Positions 1 through 8,717 of a stretch of DNA of 64,000 nucleotides are shown in pieces. This stretch comes from Methylophaga sp. Lineage in GTDB: Bacteria > Pseudomonadota > Gammaproteobacteria > Nitrosococcales > Methylophagaceae. The notes under the pieces were generated by a model. It did no database searches. It was given only the letters and a program-made list of their open reading frames with translations, and had not been told where the DNA came from. Made by a program: the position numbers and the translations under genes. The stretch spans positions 62,001-126,000 of the forward strand of contig NZ_VENF01000003.1 of the NCBI RefSeq assembly GCF_009711715.1, given 5' to 3'. Within the stretch, counting starts at the first letter, position 1. Every line of letters starts with the position of its first letter.

Positions 1-188
1 ACCGAAACGGCTGCAAAATAGTTGTTACGGCCAGAAAATGAAAACCATAGCAGCAGAGTGATCAAGCTATAGGCCGTGAAGTGGGCCAATTTATCGTAGG
101 GCATCTTCAGCAGGTTCGACATTTCCGGCCTTGCACCACCGACCAGCAATCCCACCACGATGAAGCAAATAGCAAGGGCTGGTTTCAT
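1..188 (-). CDS. VanZ-like family membrane protein, partial
   Basis: Reading the minus strand from an ATG at 186-188 gives 62 open codons that run off the left edge. The N-terminus is hydrophobic (residues 4-19). It is followed by the motif DKLAHFTAYS (residues 32-41) and another hydrophobic stretch, which is the Asp-Lys-x-x-His-Phe pattern typical of VanZ-like proteins. It starts 16 bp after the sugar transferase gene on the same strand, so it is probably the next gene of an exopolysaccharide operon, where small VanZ-like proteins are common. No strong ribosome-binding site is seen. The biochemical role of such proteins is not established. Confidence 0.7.
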   Translation of the reverse strand, partial: MKPALAICFIVVGLLVGGARPEMSNLLKMPYDKLAHFTAYSLITLLLWFSFSGRNNYFAAVS

Positions 189-204
189 ATAAAGCAGTCT
201 GGAA

Positions 205-1587
205 TCAGTAGGCATTTTCATCGCCTTTGAAAACCACGATCACCGTTCTTAAAATAATCCATAAGTCCAGATACAGCGACCAGTGACGTAAGTAATCCAG
301 GTCATAACGGATTCGGCTTTCCATCTTATCGAGTGTCTGTGTTTCTCCCCTGAAGCCATTGACCTGAGCCCAGCCCGTGACACCGGGTTTGACCATATGC
401 CGCACCATATAGCCCTTGATCAGTTTTCGGTATTCTTCGTTGTGTGAAACAGCATGTGGTCTGGGACCGACAATACTCATTCTGCCCTGCAGTACATTGA
501 TAAACTGTGGCAATTCATCCAGCGAAGTTTTTCGAATGAAGTGACCGAATTTGGTAATGCGATCATCATCCTTCGTCGCCTGTTTGACGAAACTCTCTTC
601 CTTGTGGACCCGCATCGATCTGAATTTATAGACCAGTATTTTGTTGCCATCCAGACCGTAGCGGAATTGTTTGAACAGAACCGGTCCCGGTGAACTCAGT
701 TTCACACCAATAGCCAGCGCGATCAGGACAGGTGAGATCAGGATCAGAATGATTGACGACAGCACAATATCGCTGATACGTTTAATTATGCCGTTGAGCC
801 CGATGAACGGAGACTCACAAACACCGACGACAGGGATGCCGTTCATTGAGTCAATTCGAGCCTGAATCATGTCGTACAGGAACAGGTCAGGCAGAAAGTA
901 GATAGAGACCGTAGTATCTCTGAGATCATCCAATAACTTCAGTATCCTTGGCTGTGCCGCCATCGGAAGTGCGATATAGACATTGTCGATACTGTTTTGC
1001 TTGCAGTAGGCGGCGACATCTGACATCTCTCCGAGCAATGGCACTTCAGCTTCTCTCAACACCGGCAGGGAGGCGTGATTATCGAAAAAGCCCACGACTT
1101 CCACCATGCTCAGATCATCAGCATTAACCCGGGACACAAAATTGCCGGCCAATTCATTGACCCCAATGACAACGGCTTTCTTATTGCCGGCCTTGATGAC
1201 CTGGATACTGCCCACGATCATTTTGATAATCACGCTGAAAATGAGCACCATCAGTGGCGTCAGCAGAATCCAGGTCAGGACGACCTCATCCGGGAAATAC
1301 TGTAATGTCTGGGTGCCATACCCCAGCAAAAACAGCAGAATGACAATAATGAACCATGAAGAGGCCAGTCTTCTGGCAAACATCGGCACTGTTGAAGTGA
1401 TCCATTCACCAGGATAGGTAATGATCAGAATCAACAGGGACAATATGGTGTATTTCAGATTCAGGCTATCACCATAAAATGTTGCCACTGAAACAAGCGT
1501 CAGGACAGCCACTACCGGCTCAATAACGTGTTTCAGCAAGGCAGTGATTGATAAATTACCTTGGGTAATTATGGGTAAGCTTGCCAT
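205..1587 (-). CDS. Undecaprenyl-phosphate sugar phosphotransferase (WcaJ/polyprenyl glycosylphosphotransferase family)
   Basis: 460 residues. The first third has about four hydrophobic segments, followed by a soluble nucleotide-binding-like region (about 135-245). A further membrane segment near 270-295 leads into the catalytic bacterial sugar transferase domain. Family signatures visible there are SPGPVLFKQ, KFRSM, SLDELPQ, SIVGPRP and KPGVTGWAQVNG. Such enzymes transfer a sugar-1-phosphate from a UDP-sugar to undecaprenyl phosphate at the inner membrane, starting an exopolysaccharide repeat unit. The substrate, probably glucose or galactose, cannot be read from sequence. The start is supported by AAGGA about 8 nt upstream. 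It lies 23 bp behind the response regulator and 16 bp before the VanZ-like gene, so one operon is likely. Confidence 0.9.
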   Translation of the reverse strand: MASLPIITQGNLSITALLKHVIEPVVAVLTLVSVATFYGDSLNLKYTILSLLILIITYPGEWITSTVPMFARRLASSWFIIVILLFLLGYGTQTLQYFPDEVVLTWILLTPLMVLIFSVIIKMIVGSIQVIKAGNKKAVVIGVNELAGNFVSRVNADDLSMVEVVGFFDNHASLPVLREAEVPLLGEMSDVAAYCKQNSIDNVYIALPMAAQPRILKLLDDLRDTTVSIYFLPDLFLYDMIQARIDSMNGIPVVGVCESPFIGLNGIIKRISDIVLSSIILILISPVLIALAIGVKLSSPGPVLFKQFRYGLDGNKILVYKFRSMRVHKEESFVKQATKDDDRITKFGHFIRKTSLDELPQFINVLQGRMSIVGPRPHAVSHNEEYRKLIKGYMVRHMVKPGVTGWAQVNGFRGETQTLDKMESRIRYDLDYLRHWSLYLDLWIILRTVIVVFKGDENAY

Positions 1588-1610
1588 TCATGCTTTCCTT
1601 ACAGTCGTGC

Positions 1611-2267
1611 CTATACTGCTGCAATCTCAGATTGCATTTTTATTGCGTATCTCATCAGTGCATTACCATCTGATAAGCCGAGTTTTTTCCTGATGTTGGC
1701 TCTATGGGCTTCGATGGTTTTCACACTTCGACTGTTAAGATAGGCTATCTCACTGGTGGACTTACCCTGTGCCAATAGCTGGAATACTTCGTATTCGCAG
1801 GCTGTCAGGTTATCTATCACGGAATCTCTATCCGCCGATTCATTGCTGTTGATTCTGGAGCGGATGGCATCGCTAACGACGATCTCTCCCCCGACGACAG
1901 CGCGTATGCCATTGATGACTTTATCTGAAGCCTCCTGCTTCATGATATAACCGCTCGCACCCGTTTTAATGGCACGCTCGGCATAGAGCAGTTCGTCATG
2001 CATTGATATGGCAATTGTCGGCAAATCCGAGTGATAAATTCTCATCCATTTCATCAACTCAAATCCCGAAACCCCATCCAGTGAGATATCGACAATCGCG
2101 ACATCTACCACGGAAGGCGTGTGTTGGAGAAATTGTTTTGCTTCATTGACACAGGCGCACTCATATACAACATCCATATCATCCTGGCTGTTGATCAGCA
2201 TTGACATGCCTTGTCTCACCAGTTGGTGGTCTTCCACAAGCATAATACTGATTAGTTCATGAGCCAT
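1611..2267 (-). CDS. NarL/FixJ-family response regulator
   Basis: 218 residues. The receiver domain covers about 1-125, with acidic residues E12/D13 and the likely phospho-acceptor D60 in VAIVDISLDG. A LuxR-type helix-turn-helix lies at about 148-210 (LTACEYEVFQLLAQGKS and SVKTIEAHRANIRKKLG). GAGG stands 6 nt before the ATG. Its natural partner is the HisKA_3 kinase encoded 311 bp upstream on the same strand. It lies directly in front of the exopolysaccharide sugar transferase, so control of polysaccharide synthesis is a reasonable inference, but no target site was identified. Confidence 0.92.
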   Translation of the reverse strand: MAHELISIMLVEDHQLVRQGMSMLINSQDDMDVVYECACVNEAKQFLQHTPSVVDVAIVDISLDGVSGFELMKWMRIYHSDLPTIAISMHDELLYAERAIKTGASGYIMKQEASDKVINGIRAVVGGEIVVSDAIRSRINSNESADRDSVIDNLTACEYEVFQLLAQGKSTSEIAYLNSRSVKTIEAHRANIRKKLGLSDGNALMRYAIKMQSEIAAV

Positions 2268-2578
2268 GTACTCACCTCAACAATCTCTGAATTGGGGTTG
2301 CAAATTAACACTCAGAAAAAAACCGCTGTGTGAATTAATTCGTGTTATTCAGACAACTCACTAAAACCGGGCTCTCTTATGCTTCATTTTGTGAACCAAT
2401 AAGAGAAAATATAGAAACAAGAAAACAGTTTTAATCGCCACATTCAGAAAATAGCGAAAATAAAAAGCATTTTTTTACTGCGTCTACCAGCAATAGAAGT
2501 CAATGAAAAATGGTTCAGTACAGGAAGAAAGATTTGGATTAGTTTGTATTCGAGCTACGATGCCCAGGCACAAAGAGG
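2268..2578. other. AT-rich intergenic region between kinase and regulator genes
   Basis: This 311-bp gap separates the sensor kinase stop from the response regulator start. No open frame, RNA gene or convincing terminator hairpin was found. It presumably holds a promoter for the regulator and exopolysaccharide genes, but no -35/-10 pair stands out clearly on the minus strand. Confidence 0.5.
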
Positions 2579-4966
2579 TCAACGGACAACTTTAACCTCA
2601 AACCCTTCAGCTAACTTGGCAAAGCTAACTTTTGCATTTATCAGTCTAGTCCGGTAAATCATGGACTGCAAACCGATTCCTTTAATTTTGTTAAATTGTT
2701 GGTATTTTTCGTAATCAAAGCCAATGCCATTGTCCCTGACTGTCAGTGTAAAATGGTTATCGTTGACTTCCAGCCCGACTTCAATCTTATTGGCTTTGCC
2801 ATGCCTGATAGCATTACTAATCGCTTCCTGAGCAATTCGATACAGATTGAGCGACACAATCCGATCACTGATTAACACTTCACCAGTCGGCATATAAACA
2901 CAGTTCACGTCACAGGTCGCGGTTGTATTTTTAGTCAGACTGTCCAGTGCAGCATTCAACCCGTTAGACTCCAGTTCAATGGGTAACAAGCCTCTTGCCA
3001 GGCCACGGATTTCAGAGATGACTTCGTTGATTTGGCTGGTCAGGGTTGAAGCATTTCTGGCGAACTCGGACTGCTTAGCATGTAAGCCATGATCAAGTAA
3101 CTTGGCAAGAAATGAGATACCCACTAACTTTTGTCCGACCCCGTCATGCAGGTCCTGACCGATTGAACGCTGCTGATCCTCGGTCATTCCAACCAATTCC
3201 GCTTCCACTTCCCGTTGTTGGGTAATATCCCTGCCAATACTGATGATGCCGACAATTCTGCCTTCAATGTCCTGCATCGGTGCTTTTATGAGATCAAACA
3301 ATACGGCTGTGTAATTGATACCCCTGATCCAGATCTCCTCGCGCAGTAACGGCGCCTCGCCATTCAGAATTTTCTGATTCATTTCCGCTATCAGGGCCGT
3401 GAATTTTTCTGAGAAAATATCTTCAGACGAGAGATTCAAGCTCTGCCCGGCATCGAGCCCCATTAATTTATCAAAAGCCTTATTACTGTGTGTCAGCCTG
3501 TGGTCACGGCCTTCAATAAAAATGATATCGGGATTGGCATCAATGATGGTCCTGAGAATGGCGCGCTCATTTTCTACCTCCCGATGTTTTTCATTCAGTG
3601 CAATCTCGGCCTGTTTGCGAACTATCAACAAAGAGGACTGATAAGCAATTCTTTGCAACCGCTCCATATCTGCTAGATGAAACCAGGTTGAGGAAGCGTA
3701 AAAAACACACAGCACGCCCAGTGGTTTTCTGAACATATCGAGAATCGGAAAACAGTGAACGCCGCCCCATAGCGGCATACTTGCATCAAGGTGCATCCAA
3801 TGCCTGGGATTTTCTGTCGAACTGACCAGCCTGCCGTGTTGATAGCACTGCTTGATTGGCGTTTCAGCCTGACTAAAGTCGGTTGAAGCCGTGGCTTCGA
3901 TAAACTTTTCGGGCAGATTATATTGTGCATCCAGCATCAGCTTACCGGAGTCATTGATCAGAAAAATCCCCGAATAACAACCTTTTGCGCCGTTAACCGC
4001 GGTTTTGCACTGCAACATCAGCAAGGTCTTGAGTGACAGGGAAGTTCGAGACAGCAGTTCATCCATCCGGCTACTGGCCGCACGCCACTCTGCTTCCTCA
4101 CGCTGCACCTGACTGACCCCGACTGCCAGCCCCGTAATGAGTAGAGACATGATAAATATCCATATCTCGAATGCCACACCGGCCAGCTGTTCACCGTAGT
4201 AACCTATCCCAAAAAAATAGCTACTGTAGGCCGACATGAAGATCAGAAACGCCCCGGCGTAGACTGCACTCAAGCCGACATACAGGGCGCCCCAGACAAT
4301 CAAGGGGTAGAAAATGAAAGGTAAAAACAATGAGGTCAGCGACTCACTGATGCTGAGATCCGTAAACACCAGCAGACAGGAAGCAAAAATAGCAATTAAC
4401 CAGAGTACTTGTCGCTGGTCGTACTGCAGTTTGACGTAATGATAATTACCAGACAGCAAGACTCTGGGAACAATTAACAGTATCCCCATCGCAGTCCACA
4501 TCCAGGTGTGGACGACAATCTCCAGTGAAACCTGAAAATCCGGGCTGAGCACATCCAACAGGGAAAGACTCGATAATGTTGAAAACAGGGCCGCTACCCC
4601 GCTTCCCCAAATCAGCAGGCTGATAACACTTTTCCTGTTTTCAAGGTTGTTATCAAAGTCATTGAAGCTGATCATCCCCCAGCGACCAAGCATGGCCGCA
4701 ATAAGACAAAGCAGTGACATACCTACTGCGCTGAATGTAGGCGATGTAAAAAGTATCTGTGCTATCAGAACACCTAGAAAGAGCGCTGGAAGTATTCTGG
4801 CGCCAAACAGTAATACTGCTGCCAGGGCCAGACTCAATTCAAAGCCGATCGCTGAGCGTGGGATGTCAGGAAAATCTAATAACTTCCCCAGGGACGCAAT
4901 AAAGATTATCGCGATGATAATGCTCAAATAGGTTTTTGCAGAAATATCTGCCGCGTTGGGATTCAT
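2579..4966 (-). CDS. Membrane sensor histidine kinase, MASE1-GAF?-PAS-HisKA_3-HATPase (NarX/UhpB class)
   Basis: 795 residues from the chosen ATG, which has AAGG about 8 nt upstream; an in-frame ATG at 5041 lacks such a signal. About eight membrane helices in residues 10-290 resemble the MASE1 sensor. A region at about 310-450 could be a GAF-type domain, and a PAS domain follows at about 475-590 (IIFIEGRDHRLTHSNKAF). The phospho-acceptor helix contains QDLHDGVGQKL, typical of HisKA_3. The ATPase shows QEAISNAIRHG, DNGIGF and GIGLQSM. It should autophosphorylate and pass phosphate to the LuxR-type regulator downstream. The stimulus is unknown. Confidence 0.88.
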   Translation of the reverse strand: MNPNAADISAKTYLSIIIAIIFIASLGKLLDFPDIPRSAIGFELSLALAAVLLFGARILPALFLGVLIAQILFTSPTFSAVGMSLLCLIAAMLGRWGMISFNDFDNNLENRKSVISLLIWGSGVAALFSTLSSLSLLDVLSPDFQVSLEIVVHTWMWTAMGILLIVPRVLLSGNYHYVKLQYDQRQVLWLIAIFASCLLVFTDLSISESLTSLFLPFIFYPLIVWGALYVGLSAVYAGAFLIFMSAYSSYFFGIGYYGEQLAGVAFEIWIFIMSLLITGLAVGVSQVQREEAEWRAASSRMDELLSRTSLSLKTLLMLQCKTAVNGAKGCYSGIFLINDSGKLMLDAQYNLPEKFIEATASTDFSQAETPIKQCYQHGRLVSSTENPRHWMHLDASMPLWGGVHCFPILDMFRKPLGVLCVFYASSTWFHLADMERLQRIAYQSSLLIVRKQAEIALNEKHREVENERAILRTIIDANPDIIFIEGRDHRLTHSNKAFDKLMGLDAGQSLNLSSEDIFSEKFTALIAEMNQKILNGEAPLLREEIWIRGINYTAVLFDLIKAPMQDIEGRIVGIISIGRDITQQREVEAELVGMTEDQQRSIGQDLHDGVGQKLVGISFLAKLLDHGLHAKQSEFARNASTLTSQINEVISEIRGLARGLLPIELESNGLNAALDSLTKNTTATCDVNCVYMPTGEVLISDRIVSLNLYRIAQEAISNAIRHGKANKIEVGLEVNDNHFTLTVRDNGIGFDYEKYQQFNKIKGIGLQSMIYRTRLINAKVSFAKLAEGFEVKVVR

Positions 4967-5247
4967 CTCAAACCTTATAATCGCCTGATTAGCGAGACTT
5001 GGAAGAGGTGTTGATACCGGAACAATAGCAAGCCATGCCACTGAGTTCTTTGGACTGGTTGGTAATCCACCGGATCTTTTGCAGCAAGCAGACAGCAGTA
5101 AAACCAGGAGTCCCGGTTTGAGATGAGTTATTGAGGGAAGTGTTGTGGGAGTTGTTTCAATGAGGAGTGGGTATCAGGGCTATTCAGAAATAACCCGGTC
5201 GATACCATTTGTGCCTAATCAGTTGTTCATACTGTTGTATGAAAAAT

Positions 5248-5324
<77 letters not shown>

Positions 5325-5340
5325 CCTGATTAGACTGCGC

Positions 5341-5369
5341 ATTATACATAGCCCCCCAGGGGCATGCAA
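5341..5369 (-). promoter_or_regulatory. Sigma-70 type promoter of tRNA-fMet
   Basis: On the minus strand a TTGCAT element (5364-5369) and a perfect TATAAT (5341-5346) are separated by exactly 17 bp. They are followed by a GCGC discriminator, and the start point would fall about 10 bp before the mature tRNA. GC-rich discriminators are typical of stringently controlled stable RNA promoters. The promoter occupies the short gap after the ntrC stop codon. Confidence 0.7.
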
Positions 5370-5377
5370 GGCGATTT

Positions 5378-6784
5378 CTAATTTTCTTTTAACTTTCTCG
5401 TCAGCGTGTTTCTGCCCCAGCCCAAAAGCTTGGCAGCTTCCTGTCTTTTACCGGCCGTTTTTTCCAGGGCGACCTCCATCAGCAGCTGCTCAATCAATGG
5501 CACCACGTCTGCCAGAGCACCCTCCTGGCCACTCAAGGCCTTAGTGGCAGCCCACTGTCTGAAGAGTTGCTGCCAGTCGCTACCCGGTCGGCTACCGCCT
5601 TCAGCGGTCTCAGTAGACAGCTCAACCGGCAAATCATCCATCTGTACCACTTGTCCCGGAGACATCACGGTCAGCCAGCGGCAGGTATTTTCCAGTTGCC
5701 GGACATTACCCGGCCAGGTTAACTGTGACAGGTAACTTTCCACATCGGGCGACACACTTTTGGTCGCCATATTGAGCTCTTTCGCAGCTTTGTTGAGAAA
5801 GTATGCGACCAGGGCCGGGATATCCTCCCGCCGTTCCCGTAAAGAAGGAATATGAATGCGAATGACATTGAGGCGGTGAAACAAGTCTTCCCTGAAATCG
5901 CCACGCTCAACCAGCTTTTCCAGGTTCTGGTGAGTCGCCGCGATAATGCGGACATCCACCTTGACCCCACTATGACCGCCCACACGGAAAAATTCGCCAT
6001 CAGACAGCACCCGTAATAGCCGGGTCTGCAGCTCAATCGGCATATCGCCAATTTCATCCAGAAACAGGGTGCCCCCGTTGGCTTGTTCAAAACGGCCTTT
6101 ACGCTGCACATGGGCACCGGTAAAAGCACCTTTTTCATGACCGAACAGTTCTGACTCCAGCAATTCCTTGGGAATTGCCGCCATATTCAAAGCAATAAAC
6201 GGAGACTGACGTCTCGGACTGTGACGATGTAAGGCCTGAGCCACGAGTTCTTTACCGGTACCAGACTCACCATTAATCAGTACAGTGATGTTGGAGCGCG
6301 CCAAGCGTCCTATCGCCCTGAAAACCTCCTGCATCGCCGGCGCCTCGCCGACAATCTCAGCGCCAAGGTTAAAATCCTCTACCGGGCTTTTCTCCTGTTG
6401 TCTGCTGTGGGCAATGGCACGCTGGACCAGCTCTACCGCCTCATCCACATCAAAAGGTTTGGGCAGATATTCAAAGGCGCCCCCCTCGTAAACAGACACC
6501 GCACTGTCCAGATCAGAATAGGCCGTCATGATAATCACTGGCAATTCGGGGTAGCGCTGTTTGATTTCAGACAAAAGCTGCAGGCCGTCTATACCCGGCA
6601 TTCTGATATCGCTGATAAGTACATCCGGCGCTTGTTCCTGGCCCTGTTTCAACTCATGTAATACAACATCAGCCGTTTCAAAGGCCCGAACCGTGATATC
6701 TACTGCTTCCAGTGCTTTTTGCAAGACCCATCTTATGGATCGGTCATCGTCGACTATCCAGGCTATCGCTTTAGTGGCGTTCAC
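5378..6784 (-). CDS. glnG: Nitrogen regulation response regulator NtrC (NR-I)
   Basis: 468 residues, the usual NtrC length. The receiver domain spans about 1-120 with phospho-acceptor D59 in ISDIRMPG. The sigma-54 interacting AAA+ domain spans about 145-375 with Walker A GESGTGKE and the sigma-54 contact loop GAFTGA. A Fis-type helix-turn-helix closes the protein ([14 protein letters not shown]). Phosphorylated by NtrB under nitrogen limitation, it activates sigma-54 promoters such as glnA. It overlaps the end of ntrB by 14 bp, which indicates translational coupling. NtrC-like operator sites are visible in front of both glnA and ntrB. Confidence 0.97.
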   Translation of the reverse strand: MNATKAIAWIVDDDRSIRWVLQKALEAVDITVRAFETADVVLHELKQGQEQAPDVLISDIRMPGIDGLQLLSEIKQRYPELPVIIMTAYSDLDSAVSVYEGGAFEYLPKPFDVDEAVELVQRAIAHSRQQEKSPVEDFNLGAEIVGEAPAMQEVFRAIGRLARSNITVLINGESGTGKELVAQALHRHSPRRQSPFIALNMAAIPKELLESELFGHEKGAFTGAHVQRKGRFEQANGGTLFLDEIGDMPIELQTRLLRVLSDGEFFRVGGHSGVKVDVRIIAATHQNLEKLVERGDFREDLFHRLNVIRIHIPSLRERREDIPALVAYFLNKAAKELNMATKSVSPDVESYLSQLTWPGNVRQLENTCRWLTVMSPGQVVQMDDLPVELSTETAEGGSRPGSDWQQLFRQWAATKALSGQEGALADVVPLIEQLLMEVALEKTAGKRQEAAKLLGWGRNTLTRKLKEN

Positions 6785-7847
6785 GTGCTAACTCCAAAGG
6801 AAATATAACTGAGAAAATGGTCTGTCCCGGATGGCTGTTGCACGACACTGTGCCGCCATTTCTCTGAACCAGGTTCTGCACCAGATAAAGTCCCAGCCCC
6901 GTGCCATCAGCACGGCCGGTGACCAGCGGGTAGAACAGACTGTCCTGCAAAGATTGTGGTATGCCGGGACCGTTATCTTCAATTTCAACCAGAACGCCCA
7001 GCCGGTAATAATTTTTTTCGATGGTGATATTGCGCTGTATACGGGTGCGAAGTGTAATCAAGCCCACACCATTCATGGCCTGCACCGCATTACGTACGAT
7101 ATTGAGGAAGATCTGAATCAGCTGATCAAAATCGGCATACAGCTCGGGGATACTCGGATCGTAGTCAATCCTGAATTTGAGCCGCTCATCTACCTCAATA
7201 TCGACCAGCTGCCTGACATGTTGCAGCACTTCATGGATATTGGTGTCACGCTTCTCCGGATGCTGATTCGGCCCCAGCATACGGTTCATCAGATTTTGCA
7301 GCCGATCAGCCTCAGCGATGATAATCCGCGTATATTCTTTAAGATCTTCTGAATCCAGCTGACGCTCCAGCAACTGTGCTGCACCGCGAAGTCCGCCCAA
7401 TGGGTTTTTAATTTCATGGGCCAGCCCCCGCACCACCTGCTGCTGGGTATGCAGATTCTCATCGCGGTTGATGCGCTGCTGATAATCAAGCTGGGCCAAC
7501 TCCAATATCACGTAAGGCTCATCGACATCCAGCATCTTCATTGAACAATCTGCCAGTATCTCACCGCTTGCCGGCAGAAACAGTCGCACTTCCCGCTCTA
7601 TCAGTGCCTGACCGGTTGACACTACACGGCGGAGTGAACCGACGAGTCGCTTTTCGCCAGGCAATAATGACTGCAGTGGAATGTGTTCAGCCTGACGCTG
7701 ACTAATCTCAAACAAAACTTCAGTGGCCGTGTTGATATAGCAGACACGTAAGGAGCTATCCAGGACCAGAACGGCGGTCGTCAGGTTTTCCAGCACATCA
7801 TTGCTGGCAATAACATCGTGACTCATTGTGGTGACACTCATATGCAT
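6771..7847 (-). CDS. glnL: Nitrogen regulation sensor kinase/phosphatase NtrB (NR-II)
   Basis: About 358 residues from the ATG at 7845-7847. A PAS domain occupies the first 120 residues (NLTTAVLVLDSSLRVCYIN). The HisKA motif is GLAHEIKNPLGGLRGAAQLL, and the ATPase motifs are NIVRNAVQAM, EDNGPGIP and GTGLGLYL. It has no membrane segment, as expected for this cytoplasmic kinase that is switched by PII protein. The start is uncertain: the frame is open to a TTG at 7925 and further ATGs lie at 7841 and 7826, none with a good ribosome-binding site. Comparison with NtrB proteins favours one of the ATGs. It overlaps ntrC by 14 bp. Confidence 0.95.
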   Translation of the reverse strand: MHMSVTTMSHDVIASNDVLENLTTAVLVLDSSLRVCYINTATEVLFEISQRQAEHIPLQSLLPGEKRLVGSLRRVVSTGQALIEREVRLFLPASGEILADCSMKMLDVDEPYVILELAQLDYQQRINRDENLHTQQQVVRGLAHEIKNPLGGLRGAAQLLERQLDSEDLKEYTRIIIAEADRLQNLMNRMLGPNQHPEKRDTNIHEVLQHVRQLVDIEVDERLKFRIDYDPSIPELYADFDQLIQIFLNIVRNAVQAMNGVGLITLRTRIQRNITIEKNYYRLGVLVEIEDNGPGIPQSLQDSLFYPLVTGRADGTGLGLYLVQNLVQRNGGTVSCNSHPGQTIFSVIFPLELARERH

Positions 7848-7976
7848 GGTCAGCTGGTAGCAAAAAACGCTCCATTTCCTGTCGTTTTTATTCAGCAGAC
7901 CGGTAAGCTGTTGATTGTTGGACAAACTCCCTGAGCCATATCGTGCACAAGCGAGTTTGCCTTGGATAAAAAAGGC

Positions 7977-7985
7977 AATATAGCA
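7977..7985 (-). promoter_or_regulatory. Candidate extended -10 promoter of ntrBC
   Basis: The minus strand reads TGCTATATT, an extended -10 element, about 130 bp before the ntrB start. No good -35 is present. The NtrC-type box at 8003-8019 lies where a -35 would be expected, so bound NtrC could block this promoter, as in the autorepressed ntrBC promoter of enterics. This is a sequence inference only. Confidence 0.4.
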
Positions 7986-8002
7986 TTTAAACGGAGAAAT
8001 AA

Positions 8003-8019
8003 CGCACCAATAAGGTGCG
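8003..8019. promoter_or_regulatory. NtrC binding site upstream of ntrBC
   Basis: A perfect dyad GCACC-N5-GGTGC matches 10 of 12 defined positions of the NtrC consensus TGCACC-N5-GGTGCA. It abuts the stop codon of the DUF4124 gene and precedes ntrB. The same dyad could fold as a hairpin ending the upstream transcript, but the following sequence is only moderately T-rich. Confidence 0.65.
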
Positions 8020-8616
8020 TCAGTTATTGTTCGGGGTTGGCTTGCCGCCAGTGGGGCCCGGTGGTGTCAGGCCGGGATTATTCTGAATAGATGCGCGGTG
8101 CAGATGGAAGGTCACACTGCCCGTGCTAGTCAGTGTCATGCCATTGCTATCGACAACCATGGCATTGAGATTATGGGTGCCGCGACTGAGATTATTAAGC
8201 TGAAACGTGGTCGAAGCACGCGGTTCGGCAACAGGCTCGCCATCCAGATGTAACAGCACTTTATCACCACGTTCCGTATCCAGCGCCGGTTCCACTATCA
8301 TGCTCACGGTTACATCGCCATTATTGACCCAGATACTTTCGTCATTGCCGGGTGCGACGATACGGATTTGATAATCCGGTGCCTGGGTTTCCTGCGTTGC
8401 CTGTTCGTCGTCATCTGGCGACAGCTTGAGAATGTCATCCGTAACAGCTTCATCTTCGGCTGGTGTATAGGTCGTCGCCGGGGGCAGATCGACTGTTTCC
8501 GCTCCGGGTTGCGGTTCGTCGGAAAATACCACATTACCGCTTTCATCAACCCACCGGTAGATCTCCGCATGCACCGGCAACAGGAAAAGCAGTAACGATA
8601 AAGCTGTGAATTTCAT
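8020..8616 (-). CDS. DUF4124 domain-containing exported protein
   Basis: 198 residues from the ATG at 8614-8616; the frame extends upstream only to a TTG with no better signal. The first 17 residues (MKFTALSLLLFLLPVHA) form a signal peptide ending in an Ala-x-Ala-like site. The mature start EIYRWVDESGNVVFSD is the DUF4124 hallmark. An acidic linker follows. The C-terminal half (about 85-180) looks like a beta-sandwich with the repeating-type phrase LLHLDGEPV. The family is periplasmic or envelope-associated and of unknown function. Lying between glnA and ntrB on the same strand, it separates the nitrogen genes by a short insert seen in several gammaproteobacteria. Confidence 0.8.
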   Translation of the reverse strand: MKFTALSLLLFLLPVHAEIYRWVDESGNVVFSDEPQPGAETVDLPPATTYTPAEDEAVTDDILKLSPDDDEQATQETQAPDYQIRIVAPGNDESIWVNNGDVTVSMIVEPALDTERGDKVLLHLDGEPVAEPRASTTFQLNNLSRGTHNLNAMVVDSNGMTLTSTGSVTFHLHRASIQNNPGLTPPGPTGGKPTPNNN

Positions 8617-8663
8617 AATCTGAAGCATAGGACGAAGCAGCCTCCAGCGCAACTACCGGACAT

Positions 8664-8693
8664 AAAAAAAGCGCCCCGAGGGACGCTTTTTTA
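8664..8693 (-). terminator. Intrinsic terminator after glnA
   Basis: The minus strand forms a GC-rich stem GCGTCC/GGGCGC around a CTCG loop, followed by seven T residues. The mirrored strand also ends in six T, so it could work in both directions. It lies 24 bp after the glnA stop and just before the DUF4124 gene, separating the two transcripts. Confidence 0.85.
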
Positions 8694-8717
8694 TTAAAGG
8701 ATAACCGATCGACTGGA

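Noticed and set aside
5351..5362. GCCCC/GGGGC hairpin after ntrC as a terminator
   Set aside because: No T-run follows on the ntrC strand, and the palindrome forms the spacer of the clear tRNA-fMet promoter.
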